From the IMG/VR virus record IMGVR_UViG_3300045935_000128, positions 1 through 21,760 of that record: a stretch of DNA of 21,760 nt; one strand, 5' to 3'. A model generated the notes under the pieces. It saw only the letters and a program-made list of their open reading frames with translations. It did no database searches and had not been told where the DNA came from. The position numbers and the translations under genes were made by a program. The DNA is from a virus. Positions 11,487-19,881 of the stretch are shown piece after piece (the stretch's first letter is position 1; each line of letters begins with the position of its first letter).

Positions 11487-12787
11487 TTTCCACTCCCTTT
11501 GCGCGCATCGCGTTCCTGACGCTTCTTGTCGCGGTCCTCTTCGTCGAGCCGCCTGGCCTCGTCTAGGAAGACATCATCTTGATTCACGCTCACGGTCGTC
11601 GTGTAGCCCTCGGGGGTGAGCGAGTGCTGTGCCGAGGTGACGAAGCAGATCCCCTTGTCGCGGCCGTGCTTGGCCAAGGTGGTTTTGCCGTGCCAGCCCG
11701 GCTCGCCGATCACCCAGCGCAAGGTCGAGCCCTTCTCGAGGAAGGGAATGCCGGGGAGTTCGAGCGTGGCCGTCCGGGTGACTTTCAGTTCCGCCGCGAG
11801 GTCACGCTTGGCTTGGGTGCGCAGGTCGTCCTTGGAATCGACGCGCCCGTAGTCCTTCTCCTTGACCACCCGCCCGAAGCGGCGAACCGCCTTCTCGCGG
11901 GCGACCGTGACTTTGAGCTTGCCGTCTTTGCCACTTTTGCCCCGCAGCCGCCCCCTGGCTTCGATCACGGTGGCCGGGTGGTCCTGCTTGGAGGCACCGG
12001 CAGTAGAGGCTTCGCGCTCGATGCCGTGGATGACGTACATCGTCCCCGGCCGCTGCAGCGCCTCCACGTCGAGGCGGCCGCCCCGCATCCGCACGATGAA
12101 CTTGCGGCCAGTGCGTTTCGACTCTTCTGCATAGGCGCGGCGGATGACCTCCAAGCCCGAGGCTTTCTTCATCTTCTTGATCTCGAAGCGCTCGGGGCCC
12201 TGCGCGAGCTTGCCGATGCGGATGCGCTCTGACTTGCCGACGAACCGGGCCACTTCGTCGGCGGTCCAGCCTTTGTGTCGAGGGCCGCGTTTGGTCTGCT
12301 TGAATTCCCAGTCGCGCTCGTTCTTCTTCAGCGGGAAGAGTTCGTCGCCGAGTTCGACGCTGACTTCGCCGCTGAGCAGCGTGACCGGCGGGTCGCCCTG
12401 CACCCAGAGGGTCCACAGCTCCTTCCATTTGCCCGCCCACTTGACTTCGAGCCGAATCCCATCGCCTTTGTTGATCGGTGCGGATCCGGGCTTCAACCGC
12501 CACGGTCGGCGCAGGGTGAGGCTGCCCGAGAGCGTGTCTCCTTCGTCTGACCAGTTGAGCGAGGTCGACTTGCGGTTGATCATGGTGATGCGTTCGGGGC
12601 CGCTCAAGGCCGGGCGGATCAACTTGATGCGGAAGTCATAGAGGCCGGCGCGCAGGTCGGCCGCCTTCTTGCCGTAGAAGCGGGCGAGGTCGGGCTGGCG
12701 AAGCTGGCCGCGCTTGGAGTTGGCGCGCTGCTTGGCTCCGTTGGAGGCTTGCAGCGCCACTCCGGCGATGAGCAGGGCGAGTCCCAT
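11483..12787 (-). CDS. XkdQ/gpD-like baseplate hub protein
   Basis: 434 residues; the ATG overlaps the stop of the LysM gene as ATGA. After a short hydrophobic start, residues about 50-175 form a strand-rich region (YDFRIKLIRPALSGPERITMINRKSTSLNWSD; GSLTLRRPW; VTLLSGEVSVELGDELFPLKKN). It then shows the helix-strand pattern of late-control D/XkdQ proteins (TADEVARFVGKSERIRIGKL; EVIRRAYAEESKRTGRKFIVRMRGGRLDVEAL), a basic middle, and ELPGIPFLEKGSTLRWVIGEPGW near 360. These proteins form the hub that joins the tube to the spike. The C-terminus is highly charged (ARRLDEEDRDKKRQERDARKGSGK). Order and pattern agree with PBSX xkdQ. Confidence 0.78.
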   Translation of the reverse strand: MGLALLIAGVALQASNGAKQRANSKRGQLRQPDLARFYGKKAADLRAGLYDFRIKLIRPALSGPERITMINRKSTSLNWSDEGDTLSGSLTLRRPWRLKPGSAPINKGDGIRLEVKWAGKWKELWTLWVQGDPPVTLLSGEVSVELGDELFPLKKNERDWEFKQTKRGPRHKGWTADEVARFVGKSERIRIGKLAQGPERFEIKKMKKASGLEVIRRAYAEESKRTGRKFIVRMRGGRLDVEALQRPGTMYVIHGIEREASTAGASKQDHPATVIEARGRLRGKSGKDGKLKVTVAREKAVRRFGRVVKEKDYGRVDSKDDLRTQAKRDLAAELKVTRTATLELPGIPFLEKGSTLRWVIGEPGWHGKTTLAKHGRDKGICFVTSAQHSLTPEGYTTTVSVNQDDVFLDEARRLDEEDRDKKRQERDARKGSGK

Positions 12788-13584
12788 CAGGCCGGTTCGT
12801 TCTGGGCGACGGCGCCGACTTGGTCGCGGCCAGGGAAGGCGGTGCCGCCGCCGCTTTCCTCATCGGGGATCTTGACTCGGTCGCCGACTTTGAAGCGCTT
12901 GGAGTCGACAAGCGGATCGTTGGAGCCCCAGTTGGTCATTCCGTTCTCCTGGGCGATGTTGCGCCAGTAGCCCTCGTTGCCGAGCAGCTCGCGGGCAAGC
13001 GAGCGCCAGGTGTCGTTGGCGTCGAGGGCATGGGTGGTCGGGCGCTTGGAGCCGAAGCGGTGTTTGCGCTGGCCGACCGTCAGCGGGTTGTACTCGGAGA
13101 AGTCGATCGTGTAGTAGCGGGCATCGGGCTCGCCGCGGCGGATCGCCCGCGAGATCCGCCTGATGTTGGCGTAGCCGGAGAACTCGGCGAAGTCGGCGGA
13201 GGGCCTGTTGACGATCAGCAGGTCGAAGATCGCGCGGCGGCGGCCGGTGCGCAGCAGTTCGCGTTGCAGCTTCTCGGGCGAGACGTCGGGCATCGCCAGC
13301 CAGCGAGGGCTCCACGTCAGGCTCATCGTTTCGCCGGTGAACTTGGCCTGTGGGCGGGCGTTGCCAGGGGCGGGGCTGGAGTGCTCGCCGCCGCCGACGG
13401 TCGGGAAGTCTTCCCACGGGTATTCCTCGTCGACCGCGAATTCCTCGCCGATCATTACCGGCAGCGTCAGCGGCGTGCGCAGGACGTGGGCCGGGGTGAG
13501 GTCGTGAACGGCCCTGAGGCGCGCGTGCAGGCCCGGACGCGGCAAGTTGTCGCCTCGGTCGCCTTGTCCCTGCGCCCTAGCCAC
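12787..13584 (-). CDS. XkdP-like baseplate protein with C-terminal LysM domain
   Basis: 265 residues from a GTG that overlaps the tape-measure stop, with GGAGAG about eight bases upstream. The first 45 residues look unstructured, so a later start is possible. The middle (about 85-165: GETMSLTWSPRWLAMPDVSPEKLQREL, then AIFDLLIVNRPSADFAEFSGYANIRRISRAIRRGEPDARYYTIDF) is alpha/beta. Residues about 183-240 form a LysM-type peptidoglycan- or chitin-binding fold (ALDANDTWRSLARELLGNEGYWRNIAQENGM, ending FKVGDRVKIP). PBSX xkdP and the T4 gp53 role match: a LysM-bearing baseplate part between the tape measure and the hub. Confidence 0.8.
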   Translation of the reverse strand: MARAQGQGDRGDNLPRPGLHARLRAVHDLTPAHVLRTPLTLPVMIGEEFAVDEEYPWEDFPTVGGGEHSSPAPGNARPQAKFTGETMSLTWSPRWLAMPDVSPEKLQRELLRTGRRRAIFDLLIVNRPSADFAEFSGYANIRRISRAIRRGEPDARYYTIDFSEYNPLTVGQRKHRFGSKRPTTHALDANDTWRSLARELLGNEGYWRNIAQENGMTNWGSNDPLVDSKRFKVGDRVKIPDEESGGGTAFPGRDQVGAVAQNEPA

Positions 13585-16500
13585 CGATCAGCTCTCCGTC
13601 GCGGACATCGTCTGATTCCTGCAATGCCTTGGTCAGCTCGCGGGCGGCATGGCGGCCGATCTCTTTGCCAACCCGCTCGGTGTCCTGTGCGCCGTGGACC
13701 GTCACATGCCCCATGTTGACGTTGACTTCGACTGGGTGGTGACCACCGGCGGTGCGACCGGCTCGGCTGCGTTTAGGCGTCGGGGTAATCGTCACATCCT
13801 CTGGGCCGGACTCGCCAACACCGATGAGGGTCGGCCCACTGACGCGACCGGAGCCGCCACCGGCGAACCAACCGGCGAAGCCTCTAGACGCGCCGCCGCG
13901 CTTGCGACCGCCGGTGGCGTAGCCGGTGCTGCTCGGCCCGACGATATGGCCATATCGATCGAACATATAGTTGATCGCCGCGGCAGCGTTGGCGACTGGG
14001 TTGAGGATGCCGCCGCGCAGGCCCGGCTCCCGATACTGGGCGAAGGTTTCGGGGATGGTCTGAAGCAAGCCCTGCGAGGGGTGACCTGCGGCGGCGTTTG
14101 AGTCCGTGTTGTTGATGGCTTTCGGGTCGCCGTCGGACTCCTGCATGGCGCGGCCCCGCAGCGCCTCAAGGTTGGCAGCGGAGTAGTGCCCGGTGATTCG
14201 TAGAGCGCGCGTCAACCATGCGTTTAGGCCGCCAGCGGTGTTGGCGGCGCGGCCCCGACCTCCGCCTCCACCGATCAGCTTGTTGAGGTTGCGGCTCATC
14301 CCGGCCGCTGTCAGATCGCTGCTGCGGTTAGCCAGCGCGCCAGGGACGCCGCCTAGACCTGAGTGACGGCCACGCAGATGTATTGCCTGCTGACGGCCCC
14401 CCGCGACACCTCGTAGCCCGCCACCGTTCTTGCCCCCCACCATCCGAGCGCCCTGCGGGAAGAAGCCGATGTGGACGTGGTCGGAGTGGCCACCGATCGC
14501 GCCGGGCACTTTGTGGCCCTGGTCGTAGTAGTAGCCCATCGGGTCGTAGAAAAGCTCGTTGATCGACCCGTGGAAGTCGCGCCAGGCGGTGAGGAAGTAG
14601 CGGCGCATTTGCGCCGCGCTCCCGGTGATATCGAAGGCGAGTCCTTGGTAGTGGAGACTGTCCGAGACGTGGCCTGAACTCGGGATGCCGCCGTGGCCGG
14701 GACCGCCGCTGACGCCCATGCCCATCCGTTCGGCGAGGTTGGCAGCAGGGCCGATGCCTCGCCCGCCAGTGGCGAAGCGCCGGCCACCGACGGCGTAGTC
14801 AGCGGCGGCCGAGGGCATCTGCCAATGGGCGCGGTTGTTCATCGCCACCATGCCGCCGAGGGTCTTCCCGGCACGGCCGAGGATGCTGTTGACTTGGCGC
14901 TCGGTGTGGCTTGGGACTACCAACTCGTTGCCCGCGCCCCACTGATTGTTCCCAAGGTAGACGTTGTCGCGTTCGGAGCCGTTGGCGGGGACCGGTAGGC
15001 GACCGCCCCTCGCGTTGCCCATGCCGGGAATTTGGCTCGTAGTTGGCGGAGCTGGCGTCCCGTGGCGGTGTGCTTCAAACGCTTCTTTGCTCTTGGCTCT
15101 CGACGGGTGACCGACCTCGGCTTCGCGAACCAACCCTTTGGAGTCGTGGGGCGAGAAGCCCATCTGGCGCAGGATTGAGAAGGCGCGCTGCTCGAGCGCG
15201 GTGAAGTTTTTGTTGGCTTCCTCGTAGGCGCGCTGGGTGGCGGTGCCGATCAGGTCGGCGACCTTGCCCCACGACTTCGCTGAGACATCGACGATGTTGC
15301 CGTTGATGACGCGGATTTCGGCCCCGGCCTTGCGCAGGCGGTTTTCCATCTGCTCGGCCATTTCGTTGTAGGCGTGTTTGAGCTTGGGGTTGGCCTTCGC
15401 CACTTCGGCCGCCCAGTCGAGGCCCATCTGCGAGAACTCTTTGCGGGTGCGGCCGTGCATCCGCGAGACGCGGCGTTCGATCGTGCCAAGGGTGCGCTCG
15501 TAGTTTTTGCTCGGGTCGGCACCGTGGCGAGCGCGAATATCGAAGGCGCCGGTGATATCGCCAAGCGCCGAGGTCGACGCCGAGCTGACCCGTTCGTCGC
15601 GTAGCGCTTTGAGTTGCCTGCCGAGGGCTTCAGCCTCTTTGCGCGCGGAATCGCTGACTTCGGTCGTGTTCGGCTGGCCGAGGTCGACGCCGAGGACGCT
15701 TCCCGCTCCGAAGGGCTTTTGAAGGAAGCCCTTAGCGCCGCCGGGAGCCTGCGGAGTGAGCAGGCGATGGCGCTTGGCGCGCGTCGCTTCGATCTGCGCC
15801 TGTAGGCCACCCGCACCGCCGCCGTAGCGTTCGGCGTAGTAGGCGCTGACAAGCGCTGCGTGCCGGTTCGCTTCGTCGGCCTTTTCGGCTGGCGTTTTCG
15901 GCATTTCGACCAGCCCGAGCGTGGCGCTGGACACGCCGGCCTGAATCCGATCATGGAGGTTGCCTTGGTAGCTAGCGGCACCGAGGCCACCGGCCAGCAG
16001 GGCGTAGGGTCCGAACCGTCCAGCGAATCCCCGGCCGAACATCGCGCCGCGCTCGGCGGCACCGCTAGCTCCAAACCCGGCAACCGTCGAGGCGATCCGC
16101 CCGCGACCGAAGCCACGGGCGAGACCATAGGTCTCGTGGTCGAACATGCGTGCTGTCGCCGAGACGCCGCCGGCCGCTGCGCCGCCTCCGAGAATTATCG
16201 GCGCACCGGCGGTGGTGCCAGTGGTGCCCGCCGGTCCGGCAATGCGTCCGCCAAGGCCGCGAGTGGCGCTGCGGATACCGGCGCCGCCAGCGAGCAGGAA
16301 CGGTAGCCCCCCCGGCGTTAGCAGGCCCGCATTTCCGGCGAGGCTGACGAGGGAGGAAAGCTGGTCGAGCATCGGTCCTAGGTCGCGTCCGATGGTCCAA
16401 ATGAGGTGCGCGATTTTGCCGACGGCGCTGGCCAGCTTCTCAGTCGATTCGACCGAGTCATGGAAGAATTCTTGGACCTGGCGCGGGTTGCGCTCCACCC

Positions 16501-17914
16501 ATTTGTCCCAGACTTCGAGTTGCTCGGTGAGGTCGCCGACGAGCGACTGCCCTTCACCCGCTCCGGCGCTGCCGAGATCCTTGAGCAATTCAAAGGTGGC
16601 GCCGGTCAGTTTGCCCCAAGTCTTGAGTTGACCTACCCAACCCGCCATATCGTCGCGGACGCCCTTGATGTCTTTGCTCGAGGTGTGCCAGCCGCCAGTC
16701 CATTTCTCAAGGAAGACCAGTCCTTCGTGGAAGAAGGGGCGAGCGGCGCGCGAGAGGTTCATCAGCGTGCCGGTGATGTTTTCGGCGATGCCCTCGGTCG
16801 GCCCCAGCGCCGCCTTCGACTCGCGGCCCATCGCCTCGTAGAATTTGCGCGATTCGGGCGAGGCGAGGAAGTCGCCGAGTTTGTTGGCCTGCGGCTGGGC
16901 TTCGTTGAAGAATTCATTGGAGAGACGGGAGAACTGCGGAGTGAGCTGGCGGCCGAGGTTGAGGCCGCGGGTGCCGATCCCGGTGAAGCCGCGCTGCGCC
17001 GGGCGCGTGCTCGACTGGAAATCTTCGACCAGCCCTTCCTTGGCCTTCAGGAATCGAGCCGTGCCGACCGGCGCTTTCTCCAGTTCCATGTTGTAAAGGC
17101 GGTACTTCTGGCGAGCCGCTTCGGAGTTGACCCCGGACTTAACGACCTCTTCGCGGTAGCTTTTCAGCGCTTTGGAGGCGGCTTTAATGCCGATCACCGA
17201 GGACACAGCCACTGGTGCGATCTCTCCCAGCGCAGCCGCGCCAACCCCGGCAGCACCGAGGCCAAGGGTGCCCGCGCCCAGCGCCGCCGCCCCAAGCGAC
17301 CCGCCGACGGCCGTGGTGGCGCCAACCAGCGGCGGGGCCGCGGCGAGTGCGCCGGCAACCAGTGGGTAGGGGATCGCCCCGGCGAAGGGGACACGTAGCC
17401 CTCCACGACCTCCGATGCTCGAACCGCCACCGCCAGAGGGGATTGCGCCAGCGGCAAATGAGGACTGCGAGATGCCGATCCGCGGAGTGGCCACCTCGCG
17501 GCCCAGCGCGTTGATCCGTTTGTGCAGGAGTTCGGTCTGGGCCAGGGCCTCTTCGAACCCTTTGAGATTGATTTTCGGGGTAGCTTTCTCGCGCGAGAGG
17601 CTGTCGAGGTTCTCGCGCAGCAGCGCCACCGAGGAGTCCATGCGCCGGATCGAGCCGACCACCTGAAACTCCGCCTCGCGCGCGTTGCGGCCAATCGAGT
17701 TGAAGGATCGTCGGGCCTGGGAGTCGAGGCGGGCTAGCGAGCGTTCGTAGGCGACGACTTCGGCGACGTTTTTCTCGCTGAAGATCGAGTCGACAGTTTT
17801 GCCCAGTTTGGTGAGGACGAGATCAAGCTGCTCCCCCTCTCGGCGCAGGCGGCGCATGGCCGCCGTGGCCGGACGGTCATTGAGATCGAAGCCGCCGTGA
17901 ACCTCACCGGCCAT
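13577..17914 (-). CDS. Tape measure protein with M15-type peptidase and lytic transglycosylase domains
   Basis: 1445 residues; AGGAGG lies six bases before the ATG. The N-terminal 150 residues are charged and coiled-coil-like. Gly/Ala-rich hydrophobic stretches near 175-250 and again in the middle could cross a membrane. Near 1070-1150 the pattern S-x-H1088-x2-G-x-A-x-D1095, then H1146-V-H1148, fits an M15-type zinc peptidase. Near 1250-1325 is a transglycosylase fold: catalytic E1259 in RAMQES, GLLQ (1282-1285) and AINYMFDRYG. The C-terminal region has GVGESGPEDVTI. The protein sets tail length and is threaded through the tube; with its enzymes it can open the wall on entry. At about 0.15 nm per residue the tail would be at most about 215 nm. 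Catalysis is inferred from motifs. Confidence 0.9.
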   Translation of the reverse strand: MAGEVHGGFDLNDRPATAAMRRLRREGEQLDLVLTKLGKTVDSIFSEKNVAEVVAYERSLARLDSQARRSFNSIGRNAREAEFQVVGSIRRMDSSVALLRENLDSLSREKATPKINLKGFEEALAQTELLHKRINALGREVATPRIGISQSSFAAGAIPSGGGGSSIGGRGGLRVPFAGAIPYPLVAGALAAAPPLVGATTAVGGSLGAAALGAGTLGLGAAGVGAAALGEIAPVAVSSVIGIKAASKALKSYREEVVKSGVNSEAARQKYRLYNMELEKAPVGTARFLKAKEGLVEDFQSSTRPAQRGFTGIGTRGLNLGRQLTPQFSRLSNEFFNEAQPQANKLGDFLASPESRKFYEAMGRESKAALGPTEGIAENITGTLMNLSRAARPFFHEGLVFLEKWTGGWHTSSKDIKGVRDDMAGWVGQLKTWGKLTGATFELLKDLGSAGAGEGQSLVGDLTEQLEVWDKWVERNPRQVQEFFHDSVESTEKLASAVGKIAHLIWTIGRDLGPMLDQLSSLVSLAGNAGLLTPGGLPFLLAGGAGIRSATRGLGGRIAGPAGTTGTTAGAPIILGGGAAAGGVSATARMFDHETYGLARGFGRGRIASTVAGFGASGAAERGAMFGRGFAGRFGPYALLAGGLGAASYQGNLHDRIQAGVSSATLGLVEMPKTPAEKADEANRHAALVSAYYAERYGGGAGGLQAQIEATRAKRHRLLTPQAPGGAKGFLQKPFGAGSVLGVDLGQPNTTEVSDSARKEAEALGRQLKALRDERVSSASTSALGDITGAFDIRARHGADPSKNYERTLGTIERRVSRMHGRTRKEFSQMGLDWAAEVAKANPKLKHAYNEMAEQMENRLRKAGAEIRVINGNIVDVSAKSWGKVADLIGTATQRAYEEANKNFTALEQRAFSILRQMGFSPHDSKGLVREAEVGHPSRAKSKEAFEAHRHGTPAPPTTSQIPGMGNARGGRLPVPANGSERDNVYLGNNQWGAGNELVVPSHTERQVNSILGRAGKTLGGMVAMNNRAHWQMPSAAADYAVGGRRFATGGRGIGPAANLAERMGMGVSGGPGHGGIPSSGHVSDSLHYQGLAFDITGSAAQMRRYFLTAWRDFHGSINELFYDPMGYYYDQGHKVPGAIGGHSDHVHIGFFPQGARMVGGKNGGGLRGVAGGRQQAIHLRGRHSGLGGVPGALANRSSDLTAAGMSRNLNKLIGGGGGRGRAANTAGGLNAWLTRALRITGHYSAANLEALRGRAMQESDGDPKAINNTDSNAAAGHPSQGLLQTIPETFAQYREPGLRGGILNPVANAAAAINYMFDRYGHIVGPSSTGYATGGRKRGGASRGFAGWFAGGGSGRVSGPTLIGVGESGPEDVTITPTPKRSRAGRTAGGHHPVEVNVNMGHVTVHGAQDTERVGKEIGRHAARELTKALQESDDVRDGELIGG

Positions 17915-18172
17915 CTACGCCTCCTGCAACGAACGCCACAGTTCGCCTCTCCAGATCGCTGATACAAGCTGCCGACTCACGCCAAAGAGGCGTCCAACCT
18001 CCGCCTGCGGTTGACCGCTTCTGCGCAGAGAGAGGATCGCTCTCGCTTCCGGCTCAGAGATCTTGGCGCTTCCATGCTGCTCTCCTTGCCAAGTTCTATA
18101 GCGATGGCGCCCCTTGGCCATCATGTCGGCGTCGAAGCGGGGGCGGAGATCAGTTGGAGAAAAGGCGCTCAC
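17915..18172 (-). CDS. Helix-turn-helix remnant of an HNH homing endonuclease
   Basis: 85 residues, GTG start overlapping the stop of the frameshift reading frame as GTGA; its TAG directly precedes the tape-measure ATG. The string DADMMAKGRHRYRTWQGEQHGSAK, followed by a helix-turn-helix (ILSLRRSGQPQAEVGRLFGVSRQLVSAIWRGELW), is what follows the nuclease domain in many phage HNH homing endonucleases. No HNH catalytic part (no His-Asn-His pattern) is present here or upstream. It may be a decayed endonuclease or a small DNA-binding protein kept for another use. Its end contributes the ribosome-binding site of the tape-measure gene, which may keep it in place. Confidence 0.65.
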   Translation of the reverse strand: MSAFSPTDLRPRFDADMMAKGRHRYRTWQGEQHGSAKISEPEARAILSLRRSGQPQAEVGRLFGVSRQLVSAIWRGELWRSLQEA

Positions 18173-19067
18173 TCACGATCTCCTAGCGCTCCGAGAATTG
18201 ACTCCAGGAGATCGTGAGTGGTTGCTTCTATCTCGGCGGCGTGGATGGCGAATGCCTTTTCTACGGCCTCTGCCCGAGACGGCCACGGTGGCTCGTCGAA
18301 GCCCGCCCATGCCTTCGAGGGCGGCACTCCGCGGTGCTTCCATTGGGCAAATATCAACCACGTCGCGCCTTTTCTCCGAACTAGTTTTTTACCGCGTTGA
18401 CCATTTCCCGCTCGGCCATGCCGACCCGGTCGCGGGTCATCCCCGCCATGCGGTCGATCTGCTCGGTGAGCTGCTCGGCGACGCCGGGCTGCAACTTGAA
18501 CATGCGCTCGAAGGCGATGGGGGGAGCTACTGCGTCCCCGATAAAGCCGGGGTCGGTCGGCGTCGTCTCCTTGCCGTTCTCGTCCACCATCTTGTCGGTG
18601 GCCTCGGCGATCTTGGCCGCGTTGAGCTTGGCCCGATCAACCGTGGCGAAGGGACCGACGCCGCTGGTGTGATCGTTTTCGAGCGCTTCGATCCGGCTGC
18701 CATCGAGCTGGTGCATGTGGAACGTCAGCTTCTTGAGGCCCGCCGGCGTGTCAACCATCGCCTCCACTTTGAACGGCTGTGGAGAGGGGTTGCTGAGCAT
18801 GATGTCCAGCGCGCCTTTCTCCTTGGCTCCGGCCCCAGCGGCGTCCTCGTCGGTATGACCCTCGTCGAGCGGTCCACCGGCGGCCTCCTTCAGCCCCTCG
18901 GGTGCGCCTGCGGGTAGGTGGTCGCCCGGCTTGGCCCGATCGTCGTCAACGCCTTCGCTGTGGTCAGGCGTGGGCGGGGTGGGGATGTGGCTGGCTACCT
19001 CGCCCGGTGCCGGCTTGGTCGCCGAGCTGCCGAGCCCTGCTTCCGGGCGGTCTGTCTTCTCGCTCAT
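18169..19067 (-). CDS. Frameshifted long form of the tail assembly chaperone
   Basis: A -1 shift at A AAA AAC (18390-18384), just before the TAG of the short form, joins its 228 residues to 71 more for a 299-residue product. The added frame begins L-V-R-R-K-G-A-T-W-L-I-F and stays open through WKHRGVPPSKAWAGFDEPPWPSRAEAVEKAFAIHAAEIE to a TGA at 18171-18169. Dual chaperones made by -1 shifting upstream of the tape-measure gene are known from lambda G/G-T, P2 E/E' and many other tails; the long form binds the tape measure. No separate start with a ribosome-binding site exists for the added part. Yield cannot be judged from sequence. Confidence 0.8.
18381..19067 (-). CDS. Tail assembly chaperone, short form (XkdN-like position)
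   Basis: 228 residues, ATG with AGGAG seven bases upstream. The first 85 residues are Pro/Gly/Asp-rich and probably disordered. The folded part (about 86-228) is alpha/beta (ALDIMLSNPSPQPFKVEAMVD, LKKLTFHMHQLDGSRIEAL, FERMFKLQPGVAEQLTEQIDRMAGM) and ends with two helices and NAVKN-stop. The position between tube and tape measure and the slippery heptamer at the stop identify it as the tail assembly chaperone, which keeps the tape measure soluble while the tube forms. The start of this ORF lies inside the preceding gene (104-base overlap). Sequence similarity to XkdN is not obvious to me; the call rests on position and the shift site. Confidence 0.78.
   Translation of the reverse strand: MSEKTDRPEAGLGSSATKPAPGEVASHIPTPPTPDHSEGVDDDRAKPGDHLPAGAPEGLKEAAGGPLDEGHTDEDAAGAGAKEKGALDIMLSNPSPQPFKVEAMVDTPAGLKKLTFHMHQLDGSRIEALENDHTSGVGPFATVDRAKLNAAKIAEATDKMVDENGKETTPTDPGFIGDAVAPPIAFERMFKLQPGVAEQLTEQIDRMAGMTRDRVGMAEREMVNAVKN
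18384..18390 (-). other. Slippery heptamer for programmed -1 frameshift
   Basis: Zero-frame codons GTA AAA AAC TAG contain A AAA AAC, one of the classic X XXY YYZ sites, with both tRNAs able to re-pair after slipping one base back. It sits against the stop codon, where a pause would help. I see no strong hairpin or pseudoknot just downstream and no clear upstream Shine-Dalgarno-like booster. Confidence 0.85.
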
Positions 19068-19347
19068 CGGTGTCTCCTTTGGACGTCGATGCCTCGGGAT
19101 CGGGCAGCTTGCGCTCGACGGTCAGCTCTGACTCGCCGGGAACAGCGGCCCCCGTCTCCGGGGTGATTTGGATATGGATTGAGTCCCCGTAGAGGCGGAC
19201 GATCTGCTGGACGAAGTTCTCGGGCAGGAGGTGCTTGGCGGCGACCTGCGCCATCAGCTCGTGCAGCTCCTTGGATCCCCAGCCGGGCTTGGAGCGCAGC
19301 CGGTCGCCTAGATCCAACCAAGCTCGCTCATAATCAACGTGGGCCAC
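18964..19347 (-). CDS. Unknown protein between tail tube and assembly chaperone
   Basis: 127 residues from a GTG 12 bases after the tube stop. The N-terminal part is a convincing protein (HVDYERAWLDLGDRLRSKPGWGSKELHELMAQVAAKHLLPENFVQQIVRLYGDSIHIQITPET). From about residue 92 it is Arg/Gly/Pro-rich, as expected where the frame overlaps the start of the chaperone gene by 104 bases. There is no Shine-Dalgarno sequence before the GTG. PBSX has no counterpart at this point. It may be a small tail protein or an assembly helper; family not recognised. Confidence 0.62.
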   Translation of the reverse strand: MAHVDYERAWLDLGDRLRSKPGWGSKELHELMAQVAAKHLLPENFVQQIVRLYGDSIHIQITPETGAAVPGESELTVERKLPDPEASTSKGDTDEREDRPPGSRARQLGDQAGTGRGSQPHPHPAHA

Positions 19348-19359
19348 GGGCCGCGCCGC

Positions 19360-19881
19360 CTAGCCCTGGTAGGTGACGATTCCGCCTTCGGCATATTCGA
19401 AGCTGTCGATCGGAGCGTCTGACTCGAAGCTGAAGGCGATATCGCGCTGCAGGTACTGATCCTGCTGGGAGAAGCCGCCCGAGTAACTGAAGATCTGGCA
19501 GTCGCGCAGCGCCCAGCGGGTCTTAGCGCCGCCGGGGGTGCCGATGTCGGCGATCTGGGTGATGATGTTGAAGGTAGGGAACTCGGCTGCGGTCTCCGCG
19601 TCGTTGCGGCGCCGAGCGTCCTGCCAGGACCATTGGTAGCGGCGCCAGCGATCATCGACATCATCAATCCGCATCGTGCCTCGGCGTGCCTCGGCGCCGG
19701 GCTTGAGACCGTCCTGCCAAGTGCCAGGGATCGGCACGGCGATCTGTTCGGTCTCAACCGTCCATTCGATCGAGGTGATCTCGCCGAGCATCTTGCCCTC
19801 TGACCAGACGGTGCCAGCGCGGCCCGAGCGGCGGTTGCGCGCCTTCAGTGAACCTGTGGGTCCGGGGAATCCACCCATCAT
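19360..19881 (-). CDS. Tail tube protein (XkdM-like)
   Basis: 173 residues from the ATG overlapping the sheath stop as ATGA, with a GGAAAGG stretch about four bases upstream; a second ATG follows at once, and a longer ATG at 19908 would lie inside the sheath gene. The sequence begins MMGGFPGPTGSLKARNRR and is strand-rich (GTVWSEGKMLGEITSIEWTVETEQIAVPIPG; TRWALRDCQIFSYSGGFSQQDQYLQRDIAFSFESDAPI), matching XkdM/DUF2001 tube proteins. Stacked rings of it form the inner tube driven through the host envelope when the sheath contracts. Confidence 0.85.
   Translation of the reverse strand: MMGGFPGPTGSLKARNRRSGRAGTVWSEGKMLGEITSIEWTVETEQIAVPIPGTWQDGLKPGAEARRGTMRIDDVDDRWRRYQWSWQDARRRNDAETAAEFPTFNIITQIADIGTPGGAKTRWALRDCQIFSYSGGFSQQDQYLQRDIAFSFESDAPIDSFEYAEGGIVTYQG

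Noticed and set aside
18173-18361. Alternative minus-strand frame over the chaperone extension
   Set aside because: It is Arg/Ser-rich and not reached by a -1 shift; the frame ending at 18169 continues directly from the slippery heptamer.
18964-19067. Frameshift fusion of the 18964-19347 gene to the chaperone
   Set aside because: The frames are related by a +1, not a -1, shift; no slippery site was seen and the chaperone has its own good ribosome-binding site.
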